DNA from: Brachionus koreanus
Taxonomy: Eukaryota > Rotifera > Eurotatoria > Ploima > Brachionidae
Length of the DNA stretch: 64,000 bases
Assembly: GCA_016987375.1 (NCBI GenBank)
Contig: PJRA01000030.1
Coordinates: 635,830-699,829, forward strand
Direction of reading: 5' to 3'
The stretch's first letter is position 1. Every line of letters starts with the position of its first letter. Positions 43,439 through 55,474 of this stretch are shown here, piece after piece. A program made the translations under genes and the position numbers. Under the pieces are notes generated by a model. It saw nothing but the letters and a program-made list of their open reading frames with translations. It had not been told where the DNA came from and did no database searches.

Positions 43439-45259
43439 ATGACAAAAATAATTGAGTTTTTTCTAGGCCTTTATTTGACGGTCTTGATATCGGCAACACC
43501 TTTAGATGACTATGTTAATCAACCAGATGATCATTTTAAATTTGATTTGATTAAAACTTATGAAATGACTGGCTACAAGCTCTATATTCTGAACTTAACC
43601 TCACAGAAGTGGCTTGATGAATCAATTGTTTCAAATCCAATTTGGTGGCATTTTTTATGCATTACCATTCCTGATAAGATACTAAGGCCTGATGCTGGAT
43701 TTTTGTTAATTGATGGCGGAGACAACAACCCTAATTCGTAATTTAAAGACAACTAAAATCATTAAACTATATTAAAATTTTAATTGACTTAATTAGAATT
43801 CCTCAGCCAACAGATAATTTTGTTGAGCTTACTTCTATGTTTGCAGTGAGTACTGGATCGATTGGAGCTGACTTGCAGCAAATTCCCAATCAACCAACTT
43901 ATTTTAAAGTTAGAATTTAAATATTAATTAATTATTTAAGAAGCTATAATTTATTTTGAAGAAAGATCCAAGTTACAAACGAAGAACTGAAGATGCGGTA
44001 ATTGCTTGGACATGGAAGACTTTCATAGAAAACCCAGATGATCCAAGTATTTTATTGAGACTTCCAATGACTAAAGCAGCTGTCAAAGCAATGGTAAATT
44101 TATTTCTAAAATATGTTTCAATTTCTATTTATCGTTCTAACAAAATAAACAGGATGCAGTTACCCAATTTGTAGAGAAACAAACTGGAGGTCAGATTAAA
44201 AAGTTTATGGTAGCTGGAGCTAGTAAAAGAGGTTGGACCACATGGACTACTGCAGCTGTTGATAAGCGAGTATTCGCCGCAGTTCCAATTGTGATGGATA
44301 TGCTTAGTTTAAACAAGGTATTTCTTGTATTTTTAGATAAAATAGAACAATTTTTATTTAAATTCTTATTTAGAATTTCCATAATCACTATCGATCTTTA
44401 GGAGGATGGACGTTTGCATTCAAAGATTACTATGAATTGAATATAACGACAAAAGTTGATACATATGGTGTTTATGCAATGCAAAGAATTGTAGATCCGT
44501 ATAGTTATTATGACAGATACAAAGATACTAAAATTCTTGCTATTGTTACATCTGGTGACGAGTTTTTTCTAGGAGATGACACTTATGCCTATTGGGATGA
44601 CTTGTTGGCAGCTACTCAAGGATCATTGATGCTGAGACGCTTGGCTAATGCAGAACATTCTTGTGCAGGACATGAAATTTCTATATTTTTTACCATCCGA
44701 AGTTTTTTTCTTAGTGTCTATGAAGTAATTGATTTTTTTTTCATTTTTTTTATTTTCTAAATTTTTCACCAGAAAGAAGCACTTCCAATTGTCAGATGGG
44801 ATAAGGCCAATAATGCTACACATGGCGTTATGAGAGCTTTTGTGGATTTGACTACTGGTCGTAAACCAAGTGAAGTTAAGGTCTATTTCGCAAGAACATT
44901 AGACAACAAAAGAAGAGATTTTAGACTGGTAATAGGTGATCCTAACGATCCAAGCAAAGCTATTCCACATCCAAGTTGATTTTCACATTAAATTTTTATT
45001 TTTTTAATAGAATTTTTTTAAAGTTGTATGGAAGACTGATGCTCAATCATTAAGAATTGTTAAAGAAGATTCAATAAGGATAACATACGAAGCCGCTTTT
45101 CTTATACCAAGTACACATTGGCTAGGCTTTTTTATTCAGTTTAGTTTTCCAGGTTTTGACAATACAGTCCTTCAAATAACAACTGAGAGTAATTTTGTCC
45201 CAGATTACTATCCTTTCGGTGACTGCACTGGTGCTGATTGTTTGGGAAAATTAGTTTAA
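43439..45259 (+). CDS. AprA/PqaA-like secreted alpha/beta hydrolase, gene A
   Basis: Seven exons: 43439-43737, 43797-43908, 43962-44093, 44153-44317, 44374-44724, 44773-44974 and 45024-45259; 498 residues. It has an N-terminal signal peptide (IEFFLGLYLTVLISATP). The family is PhoPQ-activated pathogenicity-related (PqaA), whose eukaryotic members include Dictyostelium AprA, a secreted proliferation repressor. Catalytic candidates are the nucleophile S205 in AGASKRGW, an Asp in TSGDEFFLGDD (D298 or D304/305), and H331 in NAEHS. It is followed by a beta-rich C-terminal domain (YEAAFLIPSTHWLGFFIQF) and a short Cys pair (GDCTGADCLG). Other landmarks are PIWWHFL and AWTWKTFIENPDDPSILLRL. The enzymatic substrate is unknown. 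It is followed 1.1 kb later by a close paralogue. Bacterial PqaA is linked to peptide resistance; no such role is implied here. Confidence 0.9.
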
Positions 45260-46383
45260 GTTAAATTAGAATTTTATTCATCATATAAAAAATTAACAGC
45301 AACAAGTTTAAAATTAAAGTTTGAAAAATTATATTTTTATTTATTAAAATTTAAGCTTTTGTAAACAATAAAAGATTATAAAAAAAAAGCTTTTTGTGCA
45401 TTTTATTTTAATTTAATGACGCTAAACGCTCACATAATAAACTAATCATTAGTAATTGTTTTTGTTTGATTAATATTTTTGCCATGATTTATGATTAAAA
45501 ATTTTGTAAAGAAAATTTAAAATATAAGTATTGAATCATTTCATTAAAATAAAATGTATTATTATGTCATTTAAAACATATTCTAATGTATCAGAATAAA
45601 AATCCGAATTTCTTATTAATTGTTAAAATAAAATTTGAAATTTCATTATTTCAAATTATTTTCAAAATTCAGCCAAAAAAAAAGTTCATAATGTTAATGT
45701 AGTTCTCTCATTAACTACATTTTTTAAAATTTGAAATGAAATTATAAATAGTCGAAATTATCTTAGGCGAGATAAAACAATCAATTAGTAAACATTGTAA
45801 AAAGTCAAATTCTAGACTTTTTAATTACTTGTTTAATGACTTTTATAGAGTCTGATTTCAATAATTAATTATGTAAAACCATTTTTAATTTAAATTAAAT
45901 AACTTAGAATTAATTATTTTAAAAAAATTTAGCAATTTGAAGAAATATTTTTTTGATTCTTTTAGAGTTTATTTTAGCAAAAATATTTGATTCATTTTAA
46001 ACAAATCTAAATTAATAATGAATTTTTTATTGAAAACAACATTACTTTAATAGCTAAAAATAATTTAAAAAATCTTAAATTTCTATTATCAGTGATTATA
46101 TTAACTAAAAAAATATATAAAAAAACGCACTTCTCAAATCTTTTATTAAAATCATTAAATAAAATAAAGAAAATTTAAAAAAATATAAAAACACCCTTTT
46201 CTTTTTTTTAATTTAATAAGTTTATCATTTGTTTAAAATAGTTTATCTTTTTTTTTTCTAAATTTGGATAAAAAAGATAAATGTATTTTTAGCTGATTAA
46301 ATTGGCGCTACCAAATTTTTTATGTTTTTTTTTTTATAAAAAATTGTCCTGAATTTACTTTTAATTGTTTAAAACTAGTCAAA
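45260..46383. other. intergenic between the two hydrolase genes
   Basis: About 1.1 kb of AT-rich DNA between the tandem paralogues. It must hold the 3' end of gene A and the promoter of gene B. No repeat or remnant of a third copy was seen. Confidence 0.45.
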
Positions 46384-48899
46384 ATGATAGAGAAATTAAT
46401 TTATTCAATTTTAATAATTTGCGGTGTTCATGCTACACCATTAGACGATTACGTAAATACTCCCGATCCTCATTACAAATATGAGCTTCTCAAATCTTAT
46501 GAAATGCCTGGGTTTAATCTTTACGTTCTTAATTTAACATCTCAGAAGTGGCTCGATGAAACAATAGTTTCTAATCCCATATGGTGGCATTTTTTAAGTA
46601 TTACCATTCCAAATAATCTAACTAGGCCTGACGCAGGCTTTATTCTAATTGACGGTGGGAATAATAAGGCCGATAGGTATGCTTAGAACACCTTAAAAAA
46701 ATCAATTTTCATAATTTCTATAGAATTCCGGGACCCGAAGACGACGAGGTCAAACTTACTTCAATTTTCGCTTTGACAACTGGATCGGTTACTGCTGATT
46801 TGAGACAAATTCCAAATCAACCTACTGTTTTTAAAGCAGATCCTTTTCAGGTACAAAGAACTGAAGATCAGGTCATTGCTTGGACTTGGAAGACTTTTAT
46901 TGAAAATCCAGATGATCCAAGTATTTTATTGAGACTTCCAATGACAAAAGCGGTAGTTAGAGCTATGGATACTGTTACTGAATTTAGTAAAAAGAAATCG
47001 AAAGCAGATGTTCAAAAGTACATGATTGCTGGTGCTAGTAAACGAGGTTGGACCACATGGACTACTGCTGCTGTTGATAAAAGAGTTTTTGCTGCAGCTC
47101 CTATTGTTATGGACATGCTTGATTTAAATCAAGTAAAAGAGTCAAGTTTTATTTTGAATATTTTTTTTTCAATTCTTTATTTAGAATTTTCATAACCATT
47201 ACAGATCTTTGGGGGGATGGACTTTCGCTTTTAACAGTTATTATGTTTTAAATATCACAGCAAAAGTTGACAGCTATGGAATATTTGCTCTTCAAGAAGT
47301 TGTTGATCCTTTAAGTAAGTAAAAAGATTTGAGATATAATGAAACTAATCCTAGAAAGTTATGTGGAAAGCATTTAAAAAAACTTTAAAATTATTCAGAT
47401 GTTTTTATATACATTGATTTTTCGTTTTTTGTATTTTCAACAGTTTTCATAAAAACCATAAATTTTTAATATTCTGCGTTAATTGTTTAAAAAAAGTATC
47501 CTATTAATTTTTTACAAAAGTTGCTTAGTTTAGAATATTAAGACAATTTGTACTTATTAATATCTACTACTTGATTGACTTAAAGTGAGATTAAATTTAA
47601 AATAAAGAAAATCCTTCATGTGATTATAATTATAATAGTGATTAATTAAAGAGTTGTCAAGTTTTTTTTTTATTTATAAATTTTATCATAAAAAGTAGAC
47701 AAAAATTCGTAAAAATAGAAGAAGATAGATAAAGTTTACAACAAAACTTCACTTGTTTGTTTTTTATGCATTCATTGGCAATTTGAATCTTTGAACAAAA
47801 AAATTTTAATAACCTTTTTTCTTCTAAATAAAGAAAATATTTCTTGTAGATTTGTTTTCTGTAACATTTTTTTATAACCCAAAATTTATCTTTACAAAAG
47901 CTCTGAAATTAAATTTTAAGAATTTATTAAAAAAAATAGAGAAAAAAATTTGGTACTGATAATAAAAAAAACTAGTGCACTCATTAGATAATTAAATTAT
48001 ATTGAATAATTTTTAATTTTCTTTAATTATATTATTTAAACTATAATATAACTAATTCAAATTTTATTATTTTAGGCTATTTTGACAGATATCGAGATAA
48101 AAAAATATTTGTGGTAGTAACATCAGGTGACGAGTTTTTCTTAGGTGATGATACTAAGACTTTCTGGACTAATCTTATATCTGCTACAAACGGATCCGCT
48201 CTTCTTCATCGAGTTCCAAATGCTGAACATTCTTGCACTGGTCATGAACTTTCAATCTTATTGAATATTCAAAGCCTTTTCCTTAGTGCTTATGAAGTAT
48301 TTCGACAATCAACTTAACAAATATTTGTATTCTAAATTTAAATAAAAAAGAAACAAAATCTACCGATTGTTAGATGGCAAATGCCAAATAACAAAACACA
48401 TGGCATAATCAAAGCATTTGTTGATTTGAAATCTGGCAGAAAACCAAGTAGCGTAAAAGTTTATTTTGCTAAAACTTTGGACAATAAAAGGTTTAGCTTT
48501 TTCTTATATCAATTTTTGTGAGATTTTTTATAACAGCAAATTGATATTTTATTTAGGAGAGACTTTAGACTGATTATTGCTGATCCAAATGATTCATCAA
48601 AAACAATCCCTCATCCAGGTAAGACCAAAAATTTAAATAAAATTTGTTTTTTAAAGCGTTTTTTTCTAGTTATTTGGCTGACAGCAGATGTATTGAGAAT
48701 TGATGAACAGCCTGATAAGATTAATTATGAAGCAGCATTTTTAATCCCATTCGACCATTGGCTGGGTTTTTTTATTCAGTTTACATTTCCAGGTTGGGAA
48801 GACAATAGTTTACAAATCACAACTGAGACAAATATCATACCTGAATATTATCCTTTTGAGGATTGTACTTCACAGTCATGCTATGGAAAATTAGTCTAA
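46384..48899 (+). CDS. AprA/PqaA-like secreted alpha/beta hydrolase, gene B
   Basis: Seven exons: 46384-46676, 46724-47132, 47185-47314, 48076-48296, 48351-48490, 48557-48618 and 48670-48899; 494 residues. A signal peptide (IYSILIICGVHA) is followed by the same domains as gene A. The triad candidates are S203 (AGASKRGW), D296 (TSGDEFFLGDD) and H329 (NAEHS), so both copies look active. The C-terminal Cys pair is conserved (EDCTSQSCYG). Intron positions differ from gene A. Four are shared. Gene B lacks the two that split 43908/43962 and 44093/44153 in A, and has two of its own (761 bp at 47315-48075 and 66 bp at 48491-48556). The duplication is not recent, because long introns and silent sites have diverged, while the protein text stays close. 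Confidence 0.9.
47315..48075 (+). other. large intron specific to hydrolase gene B
   Basis: A 761-bp intron at a site where gene A has none. It is AT-rich, with GT-AG ends (GTAAGT at 47315, TTTTAG before 48076). No mobile element could be recognised in it. Confidence 0.7.
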
Positions 48900-50403
48900 A
48901 ATTGATTTTTTAATGAATTATTAATTAAAAATAATTTAAATTTATCAGTTAAAAGCCGTACAAATAAAACAAAATTTAAAAGAAATTTGATATTTTTATG
49001 CCCTATTCAAATTTTTGTTTGTTTTCTTTTCTTCATATCTTGTTAATTTAAATTAGGATAAATCAAATAAATAAAGAAATTTATCATAAGAAAGATTCAT
49101 TTTAGGTAAAATTTTGAACTTATTTAAAACATCTAATGTAGCAGATTCAAAACCATCAAACCAAAACCATCACTGGTTAACAGTAATTATTTATCGTATT
49201 CCCTTGCAAACAAGTGCATCTCTAGGACCTTTTTTTTTAAAGCGAGGCATCTAACATGCTTCTACTTTATTTTTCTAAAACACAATCTAATATCTATCTA
49301 AAATAACCAAATTTTCTGACAGCTATGATACTAATATCTTCAAAAAAGACATGATTTCAGGGGCACTTAAATAAAAGAAGATATATGAACTTTTGATTTT
49401 CGAACATTTGATGCCAATTTTGACGAAAATATCATAAAAAATAAATAGATTAAAGAAAAAAAATTATTTAATTTTATTTTTATTGAATAAATTAGTAGCA
49501 TCGCTTTTAAAAAGAGAATAAAGTTTTCAAAAACTCTGGGAATTGAAAAAATAAAAATTTAATAAATTCAAAATTAACTACAGGACTAAATTAACATTAC
49601 TTTTAAGTCTAATCTTTTAGTACAAAGATGGAACAAAATTAATTGAATAAAATTAATTAAAAATTTACCATCAAGAAGAAAAACTTCAGGACTAGAAAAG
49701 GCTTATGAGAGGTGTGTTTTACTGCAAGGTCATAATTTTTTTTATTTGAATAAATTGAATCTTTTAATTATTTGATTTTTTTCTATTTTCTTCTCTATTG
49801 AATTTACTTAATTCTTGACATTATTAATCGAATCATAAAATTAATTCTTTTTCGAATAAATAATCCATCAGGAATCAAAAATATTTAAAAAGAAAATTAA
49901 AATCATTTTTTATTCGTTTTTTTTATCAACCATTTTAAAATATTTTTTTACCATATCTCTCAAATTTAAACTTATTTTATCCATAATTCGAATTAATTTC
50001 AGAAACCTTAGATAACTAATTACTAAAAGTTTAATTAATGGATTTTTTAATTAAGTCTTGTGGGCTGAAATATCTAATTGAATTTAAAAAAGCTTTGCCA
50101 TTAGTGTATTTAATAGAATAAATTCGAGTCAATAGCTGACACTTTTTTATTTCTACATGAATTATTTTATCTTTAAATAAAATTAAGATGTATTTTTTGT
50201 TTAAAGGTTCGCATTTGAGAAAAGCTTTTCGAACAAGAAAATAAAAATTAACTGATTTGAATAATTTAAACGATTGCTTAGATAAGAATTTTATGTTTTT
50301 GTGCAACACCTTAAAAGCCTAATTTTTGTAATAAATAATCATAAAAAGTTTGATTTTTATTCAATAGAGTTTAACATTTATGATCTAAACAAGCAAAATT
50401 CAA
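48900..50403. other. intergenic, AT-rich
   Basis: About 1.5 kb between hydrolase gene B and TMEM163. On the minus strand 50031-50318 is open for about 95 codons with no ATG. It is preceded by an acceptor-like TTTTAAG, so a lone exon is possible but unsupported by similarity. Confidence 0.4.
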
Positions 50404-51051
50404 ATGAATGACTATCAGGAATTTGAGAACATTCTAAAAACAACCCAAGACGAGCAAATTCGTAAAAAAGTGGTCATAATCGAATACTTGTCGATTGTTT
50501 TAACCATAGTTTGTTTGCTAACCAGCGGATTTTTGGCCTATTTTGATGACTCAATGGCAGCATTGGCTGTTTCTGGTGATAGCTTGCTAGATATTCTTGT
50601 CCATTTGACTGTCCTATGGCGCTACTACAAGCCTCTCAATTTAAATTCGAAAAAAATGGACACATATGCTTCTATTTTATTAGCAATATTATTTTTGATT
50701 TCATCGCTTACTATTGAATATGAATCAATTAGAAATCTAATCACTCACAAAATACCAATACCGAGCCTAATTTTTATTGTCATTAGTATTTGTCAATCGA
50801 TTACATTTAGTTTTGTAAGCATATACAAATTTTATTTAGCTCAAAATTTTAGTCACAGTGAAACTTTGATATCTTCTGGCATTGATTCATTTGTGACCGG
50901 ATTAAGCAATTTTTCAATGGCTTTAAGCATGGGTATTTTTGTGATAAATAGAAAAATATGGTATTTGGACAGCACTTTTGGAATAATTATCGGATTCATA
51001 ATTTTTTTATACGGTTTATATTTATTAATTAGTGTGGCCATTAGAAATTAA
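50404..51051 (+). CDS. TMEM163: TMEM163-like zinc transporter
   Basis: Single exon, 215 residues, six predicted membrane helices. It fits the TMEM163 branch of the cation diffusion facilitator (CDF) superfamily: VVIIEYLSIVLTIV (TM1), DSLLDILVHLTVLWRYYKP (TM2, with the Asp pair where CDF proteins bind zinc), FLISSLTIEYESIRNL (TM3), a SHSETLISSGIDSFVTGLS segment (TM5), and the C-terminal IWYLDSTFGIIIGFIIFLYG. Human TMEM163 (289) is a zinc efflux protein of synaptic vesicles and lysosomes. This copy lacks most of the disordered N-terminus of the human protein. It lies 152 bp upstream of the acyl-CoA dehydrogenase gene in the same direction, with no evidence of a link in function. Confidence 0.87.
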   Translation: MNDYQEFENILKTTQDEQIRKKVVIIEYLSIVLTIVCLLTSGFLAYFDDSMAALAVSGDSLLDILVHLTVLWRYYKPLNLNSKKMDTYASILLAILFLISSLTIEYESIRNLITHKIPIPSLIFIVISICQSITFSFVSIYKFYLAQNFSHSETLISSGIDSFVTGLSNFSMALSMGIFVINRKIWYLDSTFGIIIGFIIFLYGLYLLISVAIRN

Positions 51052-51203
51052 AATTTGCTGGTCAAGTAAAAATTATTGCCAAAAATGTTAAATAATTATG
51101 AATGTATTTCAATTTGAATGAATTTGCTTTAAATTATAATTTATTATACTATTTTAAAAAAAAATAAATTTTTTTTCATACTTTTTTAAAATTTATTTTC
51201 AAA

Positions 51204-53674
51204 ATGAGCCGATTACTTTTGGCCAAGAGTTACAATTTGCGCTCATTTTTGTCTTTGGCAACTTTTTCACATTCAAAAAGAGGAGATTTTTTCCAAAATG
51301 AACCAAAAATATCCAACCAATTTGAAGAGGATCCTTTTTTAAGAGAACAACTGCAGTTAGATATCCCCAAAGAGGTACACCCTCAAATATCTTATGATAT
51401 TTTTAAAACATTAGATGTTAGTATTTGAAAGAAATTGAGCCTGATTTGCTTCAATTTGGACACAAAGTGGCGACAGATATCTATGACTTGAGCATTGAAT
51501 GCGAACGCAATGTACCCAAATTAGAAAACTTTGACGCTTGGGGAAACCGAATTGACAAGCTGATAGTTTGTGATGCTTGGAAGCAAATGAAAAATATATC
51601 AGCAAGAGAAGGCTTGATTGCTATTCCTTATGAGAACAAATTTTCGATCTATAGCCGATTATATCAGATAGCTAAACTTTATTTATTTGCCCCTAGTTCA
51701 GGCCTTTATTCATGTCCTTTGGCAATGACAGACGGTGCTGCTAGAACAATTCAAGTGCTTTATATATTTTTCATTTGATCCATTCCCAATTTTCACATTT
51801 CATTTTTAAATAGGGTATTGGTGTTCAGAGCTTCACCAAAGAAGCCTACGAAAGGTTAACAAGCCGTGATCCACAAAAATTTTGGACCTCTGGCCAATGG
51901 ATGACAGAACGAAAAGGCGGTTCAGATGTATCTTCTGGAACTGAGACCGAAGCTTATCTACAATCGGAAGATAAATACAAATTATACGGATTCAAATGGT
52001 TTTCTAGTGCCACTGATTCTGATATGACTATAACTTTGGCTAGAATTATAGATGAAAATAATCAGGTTTACTAATATAAAAAAATTATTTTTCACATAAT
52101 AAAAAATAGCCATCAAAAGATTTGACCATGTTTTTTGCACGAATTCGTGCTGATAATGGAAAATTAAATGGAATTGAAATTCAAAGACTAAAGAATAAAT
52201 TGGGCACTCGTCAATTGCCGACTGCGGAACTTCTGCTTGATGGAATGGATGCTTTTAGAGTATAGGAGAAATAAACTAAATTTTTGATTTTTAAATATTT
52301 TTTAGATGTCCGAAATTGGAAAAGGTGTGTCAAGAATGTCATCAATGCTTAATATAACTAGAATTCATAATTCACTCAATGCAATTTCTTTCATGAGAAG
52401 GTTTAAATTTATTTGAAAATAAAAATTTAAAATAAATTTTTTTTAGATCGATCAACTTTGCTAGAGACTTTGCTACCAAACGAAAAGCGTTTGGTAAATT
52501 AATAATTGACCATGATTTACATTGTCATACTTTAGGCAACATGGAGGTAGAATGCAGAGCATCACTTCTAACCCTTTTTTATGTTGCCAAACTACTTGGA
52601 AAAATGGAGAACAAGGAAGCAACCAAAGATGATTTGGAAATGCTTCGTTTCATTACACCACTTTTAAAAATTTACACAGCCAAACAAGTATTTTCTTTTT
52701 TCAAAATTTCGAATTACTTCAAAACTCTATACCAGTTAAATTAAGTCTATAGCAGTAACTTCTGAGGGCCTAGAAGCTATTGGTGGTCAGGGCTACATAG
52801 AAGACACTGGAATTCCTAATTTGTTGAGAGATTCTCAAGTAATTAAGGTTTATTTAGTCTACAAATTTAAACTTTATTTTTCATATTCTAGGTTTTATCG
52901 ATTTGGGAAGGAACTACTAATATTTTGAGCTTGGATGCTTTGAGAAGCATTAAAAAATCTCAGGGTGAATCTTTGAAGCTATTTTTCCAAAGTATATTTA
53001 AAACATGTGAACAAGCGAATAAATATGATTCACTTAGACAAAAATCCGTTTTGCTTGTGGATTTAAGTAAAAAGGTGATTAAATTTGTGCAGGAAAATGA
53101 GAACGAACTAGTTACTGGTGCAAGAGAGTTTTCTTTTGGTCTATATAGGCTCTTTACAGGTAAAATTTTTTCAAAAAGTCTTCTAGCTATTTATAATTTT
53201 TTTTAAAACAGCTAGCCTAATTTTAGAACGATGCATGAAGACAAACCTAAAAGATACCGATATGTTTTTGCTAGAAAAGTAATTTTTTCGATATTTAATC
53301 TCAATTTTTTGGTAATTTTTTCAAAGTAAAAAAATTTCGAAATTTTATTGAAAAATATTTTCCCATATTGATTAACTTTGTCGTTCTGAACGCCAAAAAA
53401 TCAAGTGTCTTCGACTACATATTACTTAATTAATCTTCTATAAATTCAGATAGAATGGATTAAGCAATTTTTTGCTTGAAGATTATTTTACTTTGAAAAT
53501 TTATCAAAGATTCATCCGATAGAAATATTTAACTATTTTATATATTTATTTAGATGGTTTAATCAAGATATGATTCCTGTGATCACTAATTCTGAGAGGA
53601 AATTTTTAAAATCAGAAATATCACAATTGAATAGAAAATTTTTTATGAATGGACATCCATCATTTAAAATTTAA
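51204..53674 (+). CDS. AidB/ACDH-11-like acyl-CoA dehydrogenase
   Basis: Ten exons: 51204-51374, 51422-51754, 51814-52065, 52110-52259, 52306-52400, 52447-52687, 52746-52838, 52892-53159, 53212-53278 and 53554-53674; 596 residues. Introns are 44-60 bp except the last (275 bp). The N-terminus ([19 protein letters not shown]) looks like a mitochondrial presequence. Flavin-site landmarks are [12 protein letters not shown] and [12 protein letters not shown]; then [42 protein letters not shown], and [13 protein letters not shown]. The GGQGYxED...SIWEGxxNIxxLD order is that of AidB and of C. elegans ACDH-11, not of the common short- and medium-chain enzymes. ACDH-11 binds long-chain acyl-CoA and tunes membrane fat desaturation in cold response. 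Substrate here is unknown. Confidence 0.9.
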
Positions 53675-54246
53675 TTTACTGAATTTTTTATTAACCTAAT
53701 TTAACGATAAATCTAATGGATTTGATAAAATATCTATTTTTGATTAATAATGATTAAAATAAATAAATAAAATTTATCAAAAATCATCTAAAAAATTTCT
53801 CTGTAAAAAAGATTTTTTATTTTAAAATGAAACGAAATAAAATTTGATGTTCAGTGAGCTAAATAGCTTGAAGTAAAGTGAGTGTCATTTTAAGGTCAAA
53901 AATTTTTCTACAGATAATTTATCTAAATTTTTCAAATTTTGAAATAAATTATTAGATTTTAATAAAAAAACGCTCTAAAATATCTATTGAAAACCTAATC
54001 AAAATGAAATACGATGAAAAAGCCTTAAAAAAATAAATTAAGAAAACCATATGCTTTCAGTCTTTCTTTTGTATCAAGTCTAAATCTAGTCCGAAACAGT
54101 GTGTCTCCATAATTATTGATAGATTGGTTGTTTAAAAAATATCTCAAGCGACAACAACATAAAGTAATATAAAAAGGATAATAATTTAGAAAAAGCTAGT
54201 ATCAAAGTTTAATTTAATTTAGTAAATAGAAAATAAATTATTTAAA
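53675..54246. other. intergenic before the QFSAP gene cluster
   Basis: AT-rich DNA between the acyl-CoA dehydrogenase and the first gene of the low-complexity cluster. It ends with that gene's TATA box (54168). Nothing else was recognised. Confidence 0.4.
54168..54176 (+). promoter_or_regulatory. TATA box of QFSAP gene 1
   Basis: TATAAAAAG stands about 70 bp upstream of the ATG at 54247. The three paralogous genes each have a TATAAAAAA at similar distance, which supports function. Confidence 0.55.
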
Positions 54247-54747
54247 ATGAGCTTTCAACAACCAACTCATTCTTCAGGACAACAAATGTTTCCTGGGTTT
54301 CAAGGTGCCTTAAATTTCAACACTTCTCCTTATGAACAATATTTAAACCCATCTCTAACATCGAATATTCAATTTCCATCATCGAGTCACCAATTTGCAG
54401 CACCACAGCTTCCAGCCCAAACATCAAATTGGCAAAATCAATCACATGGATCCAATCAACTTCCAGCTCCGACAATGAACTGGCCTGCAAGCCCAAACTT
54501 TGCTGCTTCTCAATTTCAAGCTCCACAATTACCAGCTCAAACTCATAACTTTTCGGCTGGATCTCAGCAACCATCTCATTCAGGCTCGTCTGGCGATGCA
54601 TCCTCTAAATGGGCGTCAGCTCATCAATCCTCAAATGCTGGTTTAGCTCAATTCCCATCTTTTCCTCAATCTCAATCAAGTGTTCCTCAATACCCAAATT
54701 TTCAACAATATCCAGGTGCAGCTCATTTTGGCTCATATGGTTTTTAA
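54247..54747 (+). CDS. low-complexity Gln/Ser/Pro/Phe-rich protein, QFSAP family member 1
   Basis: Single exon, 166 residues, starting MSFQQ. It is made of short degenerate units such as QFAAPQLPAQT, SQFQAPQLPAQT and QFPSFPQSQ, with regular Phe/Trp/Tyr among Gln, Ser, Pro and Ala. There is no signal peptide, membrane segment or known domain. Near residue 115 is GDASSKWASAHQSSNAG, which pairs with EDVSSKWSAAHQASNDG at the C-terminus of three other genes nearby; this module defines the family. This member is the most diverged and has an extra tail after the module. It is likely intrinsically disordered and prion-like in composition. Function is unknown; a structural or condensate-forming role is inference only. 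Confidence 0.75.
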   Translation: MSFQQPTHSSGQQMFPGFQGALNFNTSPYEQYLNPSLTSNIQFPSSSHQFAAPQLPAQTSNWQNQSHGSNQLPAPTMNWPASPNFAASQFQAPQLPAQTHNFSAGSQQPSHSGSSGDASSKWASAHQSSNAGLAQFPSFPQSQSSVPQYPNFQQYPGAAHFGSYGF

Positions 54748-54958
54748 AAGCATAAATAAAAATTTATCTGAATCAAATTCAATAATTTAAATATTATTTT
54801 TTTCATAAAATAATGATTTTATCAATAAAATTTTTTTTAAATTCATTTATTTTTTTTAAATTTAAAAATTGATTGAGATTTTTTTTTAATATCATAAATT
54901 ATGATGTTTTTTGACTCAATACTAAAATCAAATTGTACTATTTAGCCTTTAATTGATT
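54748..54958. other. gap before the left palindrome arm
   Basis: A short AT-rich 3' region of QFSAP gene 1. No similarity to the palindrome arms was noted until 54959. Confidence 0.4.
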
Positions 54959-55474
54959 AAACTTTGGAGAGTTTAAATCGTTAAAAAGTGAATTAAGGGA
55001 TGCATTAAGGAGGGATTGTTAATGAGTTTAGTATGAACTAGTTTGGAAATATTTGACTAAGTTTTCAATACTTTTAAATTAATTGAAAAAAAAAGGCTAA
55101 AGGACAGATTTGCATTTTTTTCTACTTTATATGATAAAGGCTATTTGAAAGATGTATTTCGATTACAATTTTGTAAACTAATAGAAGACTTTACTCTTAA
55201 TGAATTGAATTCTCTACCTCTTTTATACTATTCGATTTGTGTAGAGAAAGTTAAGCATACTTTTTTCTAAAATTTTATTTAAAACATTTGTTCTAAATAA
55301 AATAAAATTCATTATCTAATACAACGAAAGAATTATTAACTAGAATTTCTAGGTTTGTTCAATTTCCACTTTTTGTTTTAGTTAATATACATTGAAGATT
55401 GAGTATATTTTTTAAAAATTTTATTTATAAATCTATTCTATATATGTTTTTAAAAAAATTGATTACAATTTTAT

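Noticed and set aside
50031..50309. A 92-codon minus-strand gene
   Set aside because: No ATG, no similarity recognised and AT-rich composition; noted only as an open stretch in the intergenic entry.
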